Positions 8,727-18,204 of a stretch of 64,000 nt of DNA are shown one piece after another (position 1 is the first letter of the stretch; each line of letters opens with the position of its first letter). The notes under the pieces were generated by a model. The model made no database searches and had not been told where the DNA came from. It worked only from the letters and a program-made list of their open reading frames with translations. Source of the DNA: Virgibacillus natechei (lineage in GTDB: Bacteria; Bacillota; Bacilli; Bacillales; Amphibacillaceae); assembly GCF_026013645.1 (NCBI RefSeq), contig NZ_CP110224.1:1736001-1800000 (forward strand), in the 5' to 3' direction. The translations under genes and the position numbers were made by a program.

Positions 8727-9506
8727 ATGCTGGAAATAATTGATATCAATAGTATCCCTATATTTTTACTTATTTTTGTTCGAATAGCGGCGTTTTTTGT
8801 TACATTACCGTTGTTTTCATATCAGACAATTCCAGCGCCATTTACAATTGGATTTAGTTTTTTTCTCGCTTTTATTATGTTTTATACAGTTGATGCCTCC
8901 GCTGTGACTGTTGATTATATGTATCTTTTATTACTTGTTAAAGAAGCCCTTGTTGGACTTTTAATAGGGTTTATCGCTTTTTTAATTCTATCAGCTGTTC
9001 AGGTTGCCGGTGGTTTCATCGACTTTCAGATGGGTTTCGCTATTGCAAATGTGATGGATCCGCAAACAGGAGCGCAAGTTCCTATTACAGGTCAGTATCT
9101 CTATATATTTACACTGCTGTTTCTATTATCGGTTAATGGTCATCATTTATTAATAGATGGTATCTTTTATAGTTATAATTTAATTCCAATTGATGCCTTT
9201 ATACCGTTTCACGATGGATCTATCGCTTATTTTGTAATTAATACGTTTAATCAAATGTTTCTAATTGCATTTCAAATGGCTATACCAATCGTTGGTTGTT
9301 TGTTTTTAGTTGATGTTGCCTTAGGTATTATTGCTAGGACAGTACCACAGTTAAACGTGTTTGTAGTTGGTTTGCCTTTGAAAATATTTGTGAGCTTCGT
9401 CGTTATTTTATTTTTCCTTAGCCTTTATATAGGCCTTGTAAGGAATTTATTCGAGACAATGTTTGAAGTGATGCAGGGGCTTATGCAATTGTTCGGGGGT
9501 GCTTAA
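8727..9506 (+). CDS. fliR: flagellar export gate protein FliR
   Basis: A 259-residue membrane protein with about six hydrophobic segments and the family motifs GFIDFQMGFAIANVMDPQTG and GLPLKIFVSF. FliR completes the FliP5Q4R1 channel and contacts FlhB. The ATG follows fliQ by three bases with only a weak SD (AGGATAA), suggesting coupled translation. The reading frame ends three bases into the fliR/flhB junction, where the flhB SD (GGGGGTG) is embedded in the fliR coding end. Confidence 0.95.
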   Translation: MLEIIDINSIPIFLLIFVRIAAFFVTLPLFSYQTIPAPFTIGFSFFLAFIMFYTVDASAVTVDYMYLLLLVKEALVGLLIGFIAFLILSAVQVAGGFIDFQMGFAIANVMDPQTGAQVPITGQYLYIFTLLFLLSVNGHHLLIDGIFYSYNLIPIDAFIPFHDGSIAYFVINTFNQMFLIAFQMAIPIVGCLFLVDVALGIIARTVPQLNVFVVGLPLKIFVSFVVILFFLSLYIGLVRNLFETMFEVMQGLMQLFGGA

Positions 9507-9507
9507 C

Positions 9508-10587
9508 GTGCAACTGAAACTGGATTTACAATTTTTTGCAGGTGAAAAAACAGAAAAAGCAACTCCAAAGAAAAAACAAGATGAGCGCCAAAAAGGAAAG
9601 GTTGCTAAAAGTCAGGATGTAAATACAGCTATTCTATTGTTATTTTCTTTTATTCTACTATTTGTATTTGGTAGTTACATGAGAGATACACTGACAACAT
9701 TATATGAACATACATTTACAGAATTCATCCATTGGGAGTTAACGGAAAACTCTATTCACCAAATATTCTCAGGAGCTGCTGTTGAACTAGCAAAAATGCT
9801 AGCTCCGATTATGTTGGGGGCAATTATTGCTGGATTGGTATCCAATCTAACTCAAATTGGCTTTTTGTTTACTGCTACACCTTTGAAAGTTGACTTGAAA
9901 AGAATTGATCCAATACAAGGGGCAAAGCGGATTTTCTCGGCACGTGCTCTGGTTGAGTTATTAAAATCATTATTGAAAATTGTTTTTATTGGTGTTATTA
10001 CGTTTACGATTATTTGGATTTATAAAGATGAAATGATGATGCAAGCATTTATAAACGCAGAAAATGCACTAGCATTCTTCTCTAGAGTAACGATAATCAT
10101 GGGGATATCAGCAACCTTAGCTTTATTATTCCTTTCTATTTTGGATTATGTCTATCAACGGTATGACTTCGAAAAAAACTTGAGAATGTCTAAGCAAGAT
10201 GTAAAAGATGAGCACAAAAACATGGAGGGCGACCCTCTTATCAAATCGAAAATAAAAGCAAAGCAAAAGCAAATGGCGCAGCGACGTATGATGAGTGAGG
10301 TTCCAACTGCAGATGTGGTTATTACAAACCCAACTCATTTTGCAATTGCAATAAAATATGATGAGGAAAAAGCTATTGCCCCCTATATAGTAGCAAGAGG
10401 TACAGACCACATGGCTTTAAGAATTAAAGAAATAGCTAAAGCACATCATGTTGTAACAGTAGAAGATAGACAATTAGCACGTTCTTTACATAATGCGCTT
10501 GAAATTGGTGATGTGATTCCTGAGGAGTTTTATCAAGCGGTCGCTGAAATTCTGGCCTATGTCTATCGACTAGAGAAAAAAGTTTGA
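9508..10587 (+). CDS. flhB: flagellar export switch protein FlhB
   Basis: FlhB switches the export apparatus from rod/hook to filament substrates. The N-terminus (LDLQFFAGEKTEKATPKKK) is diagnostic. Four membrane segments follow (to about residue 215), then a cytoplasmic domain with the autocleavage site NPTH at residues 274-277 intact. At 359 residues it matches B. subtilis FlhB (360). The GTG start at 9508 is chosen because it aligns with the family N-terminus and is correctly spaced from GGGGGTG; an earlier in-frame GTG (9499) overlaps that SD. Confidence 0.96.
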   Translation: MQLKLDLQFFAGEKTEKATPKKKQDERQKGKVAKSQDVNTAILLLFSFILLFVFGSYMRDTLTTLYEHTFTEFIHWELTENSIHQIFSGAAVELAKMLAPIMLGAIIAGLVSNLTQIGFLFTATPLKVDLKRIDPIQGAKRIFSARALVELLKSLLKIVFIGVITFTIIWIYKDEMMMQAFINAENALAFFSRVTIIMGISATLALLFLSILDYVYQRYDFEKNLRMSKQDVKDEHKNMEGDPLIKSKIKAKQKQMAQRRMMSEVPTADVVITNPTHFAIAIKYDEEKAIAPYIVARGTDHMALRIKEIAKAHHVVTVEDRQLARSLHNALEIGDVIPEEFYQAVAEILAYVYRLEKKV

Positions 10588-10606
10588 GCAATGAGGAGAG
10601 TCAATA

Positions 10607-12640
10607 ATGAGAGCACGTGATTTGTCTGTACTTTTAGGTGTTATTTTAATAATTATTATGTTAGTTATTCCGCTACCTGGATGGCTATTAAGTGTACTCA
10701 TTTTATGCAATATAACATTAGCATTAATTGTTATCTTAGTATCTATGAATACCCAGGAAGCTTTACAATTTTCTGTTTTTCCTACTCTCTTATTGTTGTT
10801 AACTTTATTTCGACTTGGTTTGAACGTTTCGACAACTAGATCAATTTTATCCGAAGCAGATGCCGGTGGGGTGGTTGACACATTTGGGTCTTTTGTTATA
10901 GGAGGGAACCCACTTGTAGGTTTTGTTGTATTTGGAATTTTAGTTGTTATTCAATTTTTGGTTATTACAAAAGGTGCAGAGCGTGTGTCGGAAGTTGCGG
11001 CTCGTTTCACGTTGGATGCCATGCCTGGTAAACAAATGAGTATTGATGCAGATTTAAATGCTGGATTAATCTCGGAACATCAGGCTAAAGAAAGACGTGA
11101 AAAAGTTGAAAATGAAGCAGATTTCCATGGATCAATGGATGGTGCAAGTAAATTTGTTAAGGGAGACGCGATTGCTGGAATTGTAATTGTCCTAATCAAT
11201 ATTATATTTGGGCTGATAATAGGTATGGTTCAAATGGATATGTCTTTCCAAGAAGCAATCAATACATACATGGCTTTAACGATAGGAGATGGCTTGGTAA
11301 GTCAGATTCCTGCTATTTTAATTGCAACTGCAACAGGAATTGTTGTAACAAGAACGACAACTACTGGTAATCTAGGTTCAGAAGTAACTGGACAATTATT
11401 GCAATACCCAAAATTACTACTCATTGCCGCTGGAACAATCTTTATGCTAGGTTTCACACCAATCAACTTTTTTCTGACTACATTGCTTGCGAGTATATTG
11501 GGACTTAGCGGATATTTATTATTAAAACAGTCCAAGGAACCTGAAGTACCAGACATAGAGGAAGAGGATCAAACGGAAAGCTCTTCAATGAAGTCTTCTG
11601 AGAATGTAGTAAATCTATTAAATATGGATCCAATTGAATTTGAATTTGGTTATGCACTTATACCGCTAGCTGATTCCAATCAAGGCGGTGATTTATTAGA
11701 CCGTATCATTATGATTCGCAGACAATTAGCTATAGAGCTTGGGGTAGTAATTCCTGTTGTTCGAATACGAGATAACATACAGCTCAATCCGAATGAATAC
11801 CGTTTAAAGGTTAAAGGAAATGAAGTAGCATCAGGTGAATTACTATTAGATCATTATTTAGCTATGGCGCCTGATATAGATGACGATCATATAGATGGAA
11901 TTGATACGAAGGAACCAGCCTTTGGGTTGCCCGCAAAATGGATTACAGAAGATAATAAAGATGATGCTGAATTATCAGGTTATACAGTTGTTGATCCGCC
12001 ATCAGTTGTCTCCACCCATATCACGGAAGTCATCAAGCATGTTGCTCACACGTTGTTGGGAAGGCAGGAAACGAAGCAATTAATTGACCATTTAAAGGAG
12101 AACTATCCAATATTAGTGGAAGAAGTTACCCCAGAACCATTAGCGACGGGTGATGTTCAAAAAGTTCTAGCCAAACTACTTAGAGAAAATATATCCATAC
12201 GTAACTTGCCAATCATTTTTGAAACACTGGCAGATTTTTCTAAAATGACAAACGACACAGAGTTACTGGGAGAGTATTCTAGGCAAGCATTATCATCGCA
12301 AATCACCAAACAATTTGTACATGATGATATGTCCCTAAAAGTTATCACTGTATCAGGAAAAGCGGAAAAGATGATTGCCGAAAATATTCAGCAAACGGAG
12401 CATGGTAATTATTTAGCATTAGATCCGGAATCACAGCAGCTTATTATTAAAAAAATACATGAAGAGGTAGAAAAACTATCACTACAGGAAGAAACAGCAA
12501 TTGTATTATGTTCACCGGCAATTCGAATGTATCTAAAGCAACTATTGGATCGATACCTGCCACAAGTCGTTGTGTTGTCATATAATGAATTAGAACCAAA
12601 TGTACAAATTCAAAGCGTAGGGGTGGTGAATGTAGCGTGA
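10607..12640 (+). CDS. flhA: flagellar export gate component FlhA
   Basis: A 677-residue protein. The N-terminal half contains about eight membrane segments and the FHIPEP-family signature region (RFTLDAMPGKQMSIDADL, about residue 140). The C-terminal half is the cytoplasmic domain that forms the nonameric ring docking chaperone-substrate complexes. The length equals B. subtilis FlhA (677). GAGGAG precedes the ATG. The stop overlaps the GTG start of flhF (GTGA), indicating tight coupling. Confidence 0.97.
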   Translation: MRARDLSVLLGVILIIIMLVIPLPGWLLSVLILCNITLALIVILVSMNTQEALQFSVFPTLLLLLTLFRLGLNVSTTRSILSEADAGGVVDTFGSFVIGGNPLVGFVVFGILVVIQFLVITKGAERVSEVAARFTLDAMPGKQMSIDADLNAGLISEHQAKERREKVENEADFHGSMDGASKFVKGDAIAGIVIVLINIIFGLIIGMVQMDMSFQEAINTYMALTIGDGLVSQIPAILIATATGIVVTRTTTTGNLGSEVTGQLLQYPKLLLIAAGTIFMLGFTPINFFLTTLLASILGLSGYLLLKQSKEPEVPDIEEEDQTESSSMKSSENVVNLLNMDPIEFEFGYALIPLADSNQGGDLLDRIIMIRRQLAIELGVVIPVVRIRDNIQLNPNEYRLKVKGNEVASGELLLDHYLAMAPDIDDDHIDGIDTKEPAFGLPAKWITEDNKDDAELSGYTVVDPPSVVSTHITEVIKHVAHTLLGRQETKQLIDHLKENYPILVEEVTPEPLATGDVQKVLAKLLRENISIRNLPIIFETLADFSKMTNDTELLGEYSRQALSSQITKQFVHDDMSLKVITVSGKAEKMIAENIQQTEHGNYLALDPESQQLIIKKIHEEVEKLSLQEETAIVLCSPAIRMYLKQLLDRYLPQVVVLSYNELEPNVQIQSVGVVNVA

Positions 12641-13770
12641 AGGTAAAAAAATTCGTAGCACCAACAATGCCGGAAGCGATGAAACAAATTCGAAATGAAC
12701 TTGGGTCAGAGGCTGTCATATTGAATTCTAAAGAAATAAAAAAAGGTGGTTTTCTCGGATTATTTAAAAAGCAAAATATTGAAGTAATAGCAGCACTTGA
12801 TCCGCACCCTTTAGAAACGAAAGAGGAAGCAAAAACAAAGAAAGAATCAAAAGTACCGGTTATAAATGATCCTGTTTTGCAATCAAATAGCCAATCGGAT
12901 AGTAAAGAAGTTATAAATGAGATTCAAAACTTAAAGAAAATTATTTCGCATCAAGCACTATCAAATGGAAGTAATTATTCAGTTGATTATCAACTCGTCT
13001 ATCAACACTTGCTGGAACAGGAGGTAGATAATAAGCTTGCGGAGCAACTAATAAATAATGTAGTAAAAAAGAGCGAAGGCTTAGAGACTAAGCCTAGTCT
13101 GAATACGATTAAGCAGGAGATTAAAAAAGAAATTCAAAATAGATTACGTGATTTATCTTTTGAAGGTATCACATATGATCAAAAAATCGTTCAATTTGTT
13201 GGTCCGACAGGTGTGGGCAAAACAACTACGTTAGCAAAAATTGCTGCGCATAGTATGCTTAATGATAATAAAAAGGTTGCTTTTATTACTACCGACACGT
13301 ATCGGATAGCCGCCATAGAACAATTGAAGACCTATGCTCGGATCTTGGACGTACCGGTAAAAGTGGCTTATACCATAGAGGAATACAAGAATGCGATTGA
13401 ATCATTTCAAAACTACGATTTAATTTTAATTGACACGGCAGGTAGAAACTTCCGTGATGAGAGATATGTAACAGAATTAGAAGATACGATTGATTTAAGT
13501 ATGGATCTCGCTACATATCTCGTTTTATCCTTAACTGCAAAGCCTAAAGATTTAACCGAAATTTATGATCAATTTTACCATATCCCGATTAAGGAAGTTA
13601 TTTTTACTAAAATTGATGAAACAAGACAGTATGGGACCATGTTAAACATTGCAATAAATAAACATGTCGGTATCGCGTATGTCACAAATGGCCAAGATGT
13701 TCCCGATGATCTTGTGCATCTTACACCAGAAGTAATTACGGATTATATTGTGGGTGAGAATAATGCGTGA
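12637..13770 (+). CDS. flhF: SRP-type GTPase FlhF
   Basis: FlhF directs the number and placement of flagella. The first ~70 residues are the FlhF B domain (MKVKKFVAPTMPEAMKQIR). A Lys/Ser-rich linker and the helical N domain follow, then an SRP-family GTPase domain: the P-loop GPTGVGKTTT begins at residue 189, DTYRIAAIEQL follows, and LIDTAGR and TKIDETRQYG are the G3 and G4/G5 regions. The GTG start overlaps the flhA stop. The 3' end overlaps flhG by eight bases, fitting their joint function. Confidence 0.95.
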   Translation: MKVKKFVAPTMPEAMKQIRNELGSEAVILNSKEIKKGGFLGLFKKQNIEVIAALDPHPLETKEEAKTKKESKVPVINDPVLQSNSQSDSKEVINEIQNLKKIISHQALSNGSNYSVDYQLVYQHLLEQEVDNKLAEQLINNVVKKSEGLETKPSLNTIKQEIKKEIQNRLRDLSFEGITYDQKIVQFVGPTGVGKTTTLAKIAAHSMLNDNKKVAFITTDTYRIAAIEQLKTYARILDVPVKVAYTIEEYKNAIESFQNYDLILIDTAGRNFRDERYVTELEDTIDLSMDLATYLVLSLTAKPKDLTEIYDQFYHIPIKEVIFTKIDETRQYGTMLNIAINKHVGIAYVTNGQDVPDDLVHLTPEVITDYIVGENNA

Positions 13771-14626
13771 TCAGGATCAAGCGGAAATCTTGCGTCGAAA
13801 ACTTAAACATGCCAGTAACCCAAGACAGGCAAAAACGCTGTCTATAATAAGTGGAAAAGGTGGGGTTGGTAAGTCAAATGTTGCACTGAATTTCTCGTTA
13901 GGTTTAATAAAAAATAAAAACAAGGTGTTAATAATCGATTTAGATGTAGGTATGGGAAATATTAATATCTTACTCGGATTACATGCACATAAAACAATTA
14001 TCGACATGTTTAATGAACAGTTATCCATTCATGATATTATCGAGACAGGTCCAGGTGAATTAGCCTATATTGCAGGTGGTTCCGGGATGAGTGATTTTTT
14101 TACAATGAATCATGCAAAAAGAGAGTATTTTTTTACGCAGTATCAAGAATTAATACAAATGTATGATTACATTATCTTTGATATGGGCGCTGGAGCTACG
14201 TCGGATAGTATATTTTTTATTCTTGCTTCCGATGAATGTCTTGTTGTCACAACTCCAGAACCTACATCTATCACAGATGCATATAGCATGGTGAAACATG
14301 TGTTAACAAATCAGGCTGCAATGCCGTTGTACGTGATAATGAATCGCGCTTCAACACATAAAGATGGAATGAAATCCTTGAAAAGATTCAAACAAGTCGT
14401 ATTTCAGTTTCTTCAAACCGACATTCAATTACTGGGAATTCTTCCGGAAGATAAAATTGTTTCTACAGCTGTGAGAAGACAGATTCCCTATGTATTGTTA
14501 AATGAAAAGTCTGCTGTTTCTAAAGCAATGAACCAGCTTACCACTAATTATACAAATAACGTAAAAGAATTTACTGAGTCTGCATCATTTATTCAGAAAT
14601 TAAAAAAATTGCTAACAGAGAGGTAA
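13763..14626 (+). CDS. flhG: MinD-like ATPase FlhG (YlxH)
   Basis: A 287-residue ParA/MinD-family ATPase. The deviant Walker A motif GKGGVGKSN is at residues 31-39, LIIDLDVGMGN follows, and IIFDMGAGA is the switch region. The N-terminal extension (QAEILRRKLKH) carries the Gln/Arg elements by which FlhG stimulates FlhF GTPase activity. FlhG also contacts the FliM/FliY C-ring. ATG 13763 is chosen because GGTGAG lies just upstream; in-frame codons further upstream have no SD. Confidence 0.94.
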   Translation: MRDQDQAEILRRKLKHASNPRQAKTLSIISGKGGVGKSNVALNFSLGLIKNKNKVLIIDLDVGMGNINILLGLHAHKTIIDMFNEQLSIHDIIETGPGELAYIAGGSGMSDFFTMNHAKREYFFTQYQELIQMYDYIIFDMGAGATSDSIFFILASDECLVVTTPEPTSITDAYSMVKHVLTNQAAMPLYVIMNRASTHKDGMKSLKRFKQVVFQFLQTDIQLLGILPEDKIVSTAVRRQIPYVLLNEKSAVSKAMNQLTTNYTNNVKEFTESASFIQKLKKLLTER

Positions 14627-14630
14627 GATT

Positions 14631-15695
14631 ATGCATTTAATCCGTGTGATAGTGATTGATGATTCGGCATTTATGCGAAAAATAATTTCAGATATATTAG
14701 AAAGCGAGAATCGCATCAAGGTTATCGCTACAGCCAGAAATGGTGAGATTGGTATACAAAAAATAAAGGAATTAGTTCCTGATGTTGTGACAATGGATAT
14801 TCATATGCCGGTCATGGACGGAATTACTGCCTTACAACAAATTATGCATAGGAATCCCTTACCCGTTATTATGCTTTCTAGTTCGACAAAAGATGGAACT
14901 GACAGGACCGTTCAAGCAATGTCTAATGGTGCAGTTGATTTTATTATGAAGCCATCTGGATCCATTTCTTTGGATATCGAATCAAGTGCTCAAGAAATAA
15001 TTACGAAGGTCATAAATGCTGCTGAGGCCAAGGTTAATCATTCATCACAATTAAACGAAGGACAAGCCTCTCAAAATACAGCGCGTAAAAAGCAACCATT
15101 TGAAAAAACAATCGTTTCCATTGGTACTTCAACAGGAGGTCCTAGAGCATTGCAACAAGTTTTGATGGACATTCCTAATGACTTTTTACCACCAATTTTA
15201 ATTGTACAACATATGCCAGAAAAATTTACAAAGTCACTTGCGGAAAGGCTAGATACCTTAACAAATATGCATGTCAAAGAAGCTGTTCATGGAGAAACGA
15301 TTAAAGACAGAACAGCTTATATAGCACCAGGAGGGCTCCATATGAAGGCTAAGAAGACTGGTAACAAGTTTGTTATCGAGCTAATAAATGATGCGCTTTT
15401 ATATAGACATCAGCCATCCGTAGACGTGCTATTTAAATCAGTAGCTAATTTGCAACAAGTTAACAAGTTTGCAGTTATATTAACAGGTATGGGTAATGAT
15501 GGTGCAGAAGGAATTAAACGATTAAAAGAAGCAGACGAAAATGCGGTAGTTATTGCGGAATCTGAAGAAACTTCTATTGTTTATGGAATGCCAAATGCAG
15601 CTGTAAAGACAAACTGCGTGGACCATGTTTTACCTTTGAATCAAATTGGTTTGAGCATTGCGAATCTAGTTAGAAGTTCAAAGGGTAGAAGATAA
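14631..15695 (+). CDS. cheB: chemotaxis methylesterase/glutamine deamidase CheB
   Basis: An N-terminal receiver domain (acidic pair D10-D11, phosphoacceptor D56 in VTMDIHMPVMDG) is joined by a linker to the methylesterase domain. The catalytic Ser lies in SIGTSTGG (about 163-170), the His in QHMP (about 193) and the Asp in GMGNDGAEG (about 288). It removes methyl groups from chemoreceptors. GAGAGGTAAG is an excellent SD. In B. subtilis the next gene is cheA; here cheW follows after 32 bases instead. Confidence 0.96.
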   Translation: MHLIRVIVIDDSAFMRKIISDILESENRIKVIATARNGEIGIQKIKELVPDVVTMDIHMPVMDGITALQQIMHRNPLPVIMLSSSTKDGTDRTVQAMSNGAVDFIMKPSGSISLDIESSAQEIITKVINAAEAKVNHSSQLNEGQASQNTARKKQPFEKTIVSIGTSTGGPRALQQVLMDIPNDFLPPILIVQHMPEKFTKSLAERLDTLTNMHVKEAVHGETIKDRTAYIAPGGLHMKAKKTGNKFVIELINDALLYRHQPSVDVLFKSVANLQQVNKFAVILTGMGNDGAEGIKRLKEADENAVVIAESEETSIVYGMPNAAVKTNCVDHVLPLNQIGLSIANLVRSSKGRR

Positions 15696-15727
15696 ACTAT
15701 TAAAATAGCAATATTGGAGTGAATATC

Positions 15728-16180
15728 ATGGATAGGAAAGTGATCGTTTTTCAGTTAAAAAATGAAGCGTATGCTGTATCTGTACAACAAATAGGATCAA
15801 TTGAACGCATGCAGCCAATTACTAGAGTCCCACAAACAGACGATTTTGTAAAAGGTGTTATGAATTTACGTGGTGTTGTTATACCGGTAATTGATTTAAG
15901 AGCTCGCTTTGGTATCGAAAAAATGGCATCCACAGAAACAACTCGAATAATCATTGTATATCTTGATGATATGGAAGTTGGTCTAATCGTTGATGCGGCC
16001 AATGATGTTATCGACATACCAGAAGATGCTATTGAACCTCCACCAGAAGTAATAGGAAGTGTTGACGAAGACTATATAGAAGGTGTAGCTAAACTGGACC
16101 ATCGTTTACTTATTCTGCTTCATTTGCGTAACGTATTAAAACCTGAGGAAATAAATGACTTAAAGACAGTGGAAGGGTGA
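15728..16180 (+). CDS. cheW: chemotaxis coupling protein CheW
   Basis: A 150-residue stand-alone CheW domain with conserved segments EAYAVSVQQIGSIERMQPI, VKGVMNLRGVVIPVIDL and VGLIVDAANDVIDI. It bridges chemoreceptors and the CheA kinase. ATG 15728 has TTGGAGTGA six bases upstream; the GTG at 15719 overlaps that SD. The gene directly follows cheB, with no trace of cheA in the intervening 32 bases. It is clearly the short CheW, not the C-terminal CheW-like part of CheA, because it lacks any kinase sequence. Confidence 0.95.
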   Translation: MDRKVIVFQLKNEAYAVSVQQIGSIERMQPITRVPQTDDFVKGVMNLRGVVIPVIDLRARFGIEKMASTETTRIIIVYLDDMEVGLIVDAANDVIDIPEDAIEPPPEVIGSVDEDYIEGVAKLDHRLLILLHLRNVLKPEEINDLKTVEG

Positions 16181-16192
16181 GGGATTGATGAT

Positions 16193-16816
16193 ATGAATCT
16201 TACAAGTATACAAAGAGATGTACTCAAAGAAATCGGAAATATCGGTGCAGGTAATGCAGCGACTTCCATGTCTAAGTTAATAAATAAAAAAGTAGAAATG
16301 CAGATACCCGCTGTAGATGTCGTAAGTTATGATGAAATGATGGAATTAATCGGTGGTCCGGATGAGTTAATTGTGGCTATCCTTTTCCGAATTCAAGGTG
16401 AAACACCTGGTACAGTGTATTTCATTTTAACAACCAAAGAAGCTGGAACCTTGGTAAGTCAACTCACCGATGAAGTTGAATTTGATTTTGCAAGCGATGG
16501 GCCTGCGAATGAACTAGCAATTTCAGTGTTGCAGGAAATGGGTAATATTCTAACAGGTTCTTATTTAGCAGCTTTATCTGATTTTACCAATATAAATATG
16601 CAACCATCCGTTCCGTATTTAAGCGTGGACATGGCTGGAGCAATTTTAACAGCAGGATTACTTGAGTTGTCCCAAGTAACAGATTCCGTCACCATTATAG
16701 ATACAAAGATCAACAGCAACCTTGGGGATGGGATACATGGTAATTTATTGTTACTGCCGGATCCAGAGTCATTTCCAAAAATATTTAATGCGCTCGGAAT
16801 TGACAAACATGAATGA
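16193..16816 (+). CDS. cheC: CheY-P phosphatase CheC
   Basis: A 207-residue protein with two copies of the CheC phosphatase motif: KEIGNIGAGNAATSMSKL (about residues 12-29) and NELAISVLQEMGNILTGSYL (about 107-126). Each has the expected Glu and Asn residues. CheC dephosphorylates CheY-P and is activated by CheD, the next gene. The ATG at 16193 follows a spread-out SD (GGAAGGGTGAGGG). It overlaps cheD by eight bases, consistent with equimolar expression of the interacting pair. Confidence 0.95.
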   Translation: MNLTSIQRDVLKEIGNIGAGNAATSMSKLINKKVEMQIPAVDVVSYDEMMELIGGPDELIVAILFRIQGETPGTVYFILTTKEAGTLVSQLTDEVEFDFASDGPANELAISVLQEMGNILTGSYLAALSDFTNINMQPSVPYLSVDMAGAILTAGLLELSQVTDSVTIIDTKINSNLGDGIHGNLLLLPDPESFPKIFNALGIDKHE

Positions 16817-17303
16817 CCAGAAAATTATCAAGGTAGGAATTGCTGATTTAAATATTGTTACAGTACCAGATACGATACGGACATCAGGGCTCGGCTCATG
16901 TGTAGGAGTTGTACTATATGATTCTTCAAGGAAAATTGCGGGCCTAGCACATATATTGCTTCCAGATTCCGGTTTGACCAGGCAAGAAAATATAAATCAA
17001 TATAAATATGCAGATACAGCTATCCCTGTTCTAATTGAAAGTTTAGTGAAAGCTGGAGCCGCTAAACGCTCTTTAAAAGCAAAGTTAGCTGGTGGAGCAC
17101 AAATGTTTTCGTTTACTTCTAGTTCCAATATCACTCGAATTGGTACAAGAAATAGTGAGGCTGTTCATGAAAAGTTACAGGAACTTAAAATTCCAGTTGT
17201 GTCATCTGATTTAGGCGGCAATAGTGGTAGAACTATTGAATTTGACCCCTATACATGTGAATTGAAGATACGTAAAATAAAAAAGCAGGAAAAAATCATT
17301 TAA
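16809..17303 (+). CDS. cheD: chemoreceptor glutamine deamidase CheD
   Basis: A 164-residue CheD with the catalytic Cys in TSGLGSCVGVVLYD (about residue 31) and the His in KIAGLAHILLPDS. It deamidates receptor glutamines and, bound to CheC, tunes CheY-P levels. The start ATG lies within the last codons of cheC with no strong SD of its own, implying translational coupling. The length matches B. subtilis CheD (166). Confidence 0.95.
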   Translation: MNDQKIIKVGIADLNIVTVPDTIRTSGLGSCVGVVLYDSSRKIAGLAHILLPDSGLTRQENINQYKYADTAIPVLIESLVKAGAAKRSLKAKLAGGAQMFSFTSSSNITRIGTRNSEAVHEKLQELKIPVVSSDLGGNSGRTIEFDPYTCELKIRKIKKQEKII

Positions 17304-17329
17304 AACTAGTTTAAGGAGGAGCAATTCAA

Positions 17330-18103
17330 ATGACAACTAATAAATCTCCTCACGAACAAAAGCTATGGGATAATTGGATATCAAATAAAGATAATGAAGC
17401 AGCAAATCAATTAATACAAAATTACAGGTACTTAGTAAACTTTCATGTGGAGCGGATTTCCAGTCACTTACCAAATAATGTGAATCGAGATGATATAAAA
17501 AGTTTTGGGCTAATTGGCTTATATGATGCATTGAAAAAATTTGAACCCAGTCGTGATTTGAAATTTGATACATATGCCTCATTTCGCATTCGTGGCGCTA
17601 TTATTGATGGATTAAGAAGGGAAGACTGGCTCCCGAGATCCCGGAGAGAAAAAACGAAAAAGATCGAACAAATCTCACAAGAGTTGGAACAAATGTATCA
17701 ACGAGTCCCTACATCGGAAGAAATTGCTGTAAAAACGGACATGTCACCCAAAGAAGTGGAAACCATTATCAAAGATTCGCTTTTTGCACATGTATTATCA
17801 ATTGAAGAAAAGCCACGAAATGGTGATAGCGATCTAAAGGAAGGCTTAGGTTACACCATTGCTGACGAGGTAACAATTTCACCTGAAGAAAGTGTGCTTT
17901 CGATGGAAGTGAAAGATGAACTTTCAGAAGGTATACAAACATTAAACAACAATGAGCAAATGGTAATCAGTTTATTTTATCATGATGAGTTAACATTGAC
18001 AGAAATAGGACAGGTTCTACATCTAACTACATCAAGGATTTCACAAATACATAAAAAAGCGATTTTTAAATTAAGAAATTCACTAAAAAAAATTCAAGCC
18101 TAA
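17330..18103 (+). CDS. sigD: flagellar/motility sigma factor SigD
   Basis: A 257-residue FliA/SigD-type sigma-28. It has region 2 (RDDIKSFGLIGLYDALKKF and TYASFRIRGAIIDGLRRED, about 55-105), region 3 (about 120-165) and a region 4 helix-turn-helix (LTLTEIGQVLHLTTSRISQI, about 222-241). It drives late flagellar, chemotaxis and autolysin genes, and would be held inactive by FlgM encoded elsewhere. A strong AAGGAGGAG SD precedes the ATG. Placement near the distal end of the fla/che operon matches B. subtilis, where distance from the promoter affects the motile fraction. Confidence 0.97.
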   Translation: MTTNKSPHEQKLWDNWISNKDNEAANQLIQNYRYLVNFHVERISSHLPNNVNRDDIKSFGLIGLYDALKKFEPSRDLKFDTYASFRIRGAIIDGLRREDWLPRSRREKTKKIEQISQELEQMYQRVPTSEEIAVKTDMSPKEVETIIKDSLFAHVLSIEEKPRNGDSDLKEGLGYTIADEVTISPEESVLSMEVKDELSEGIQTLNNNEQMVISLFYHDELTLTEIGQVLHLTTSRISQIHKKAIFKLRNSLKKIQA

Positions 18104-18204
18104 GTCGTAATGAATTATCATCAACTGGTTTTACCAAGAGAGAAGGCTAAGAAGCGCAACCCTTGAGGAAAAGATAGATTTTATTGGATAGAAGGTGTAG
18201 CTAA

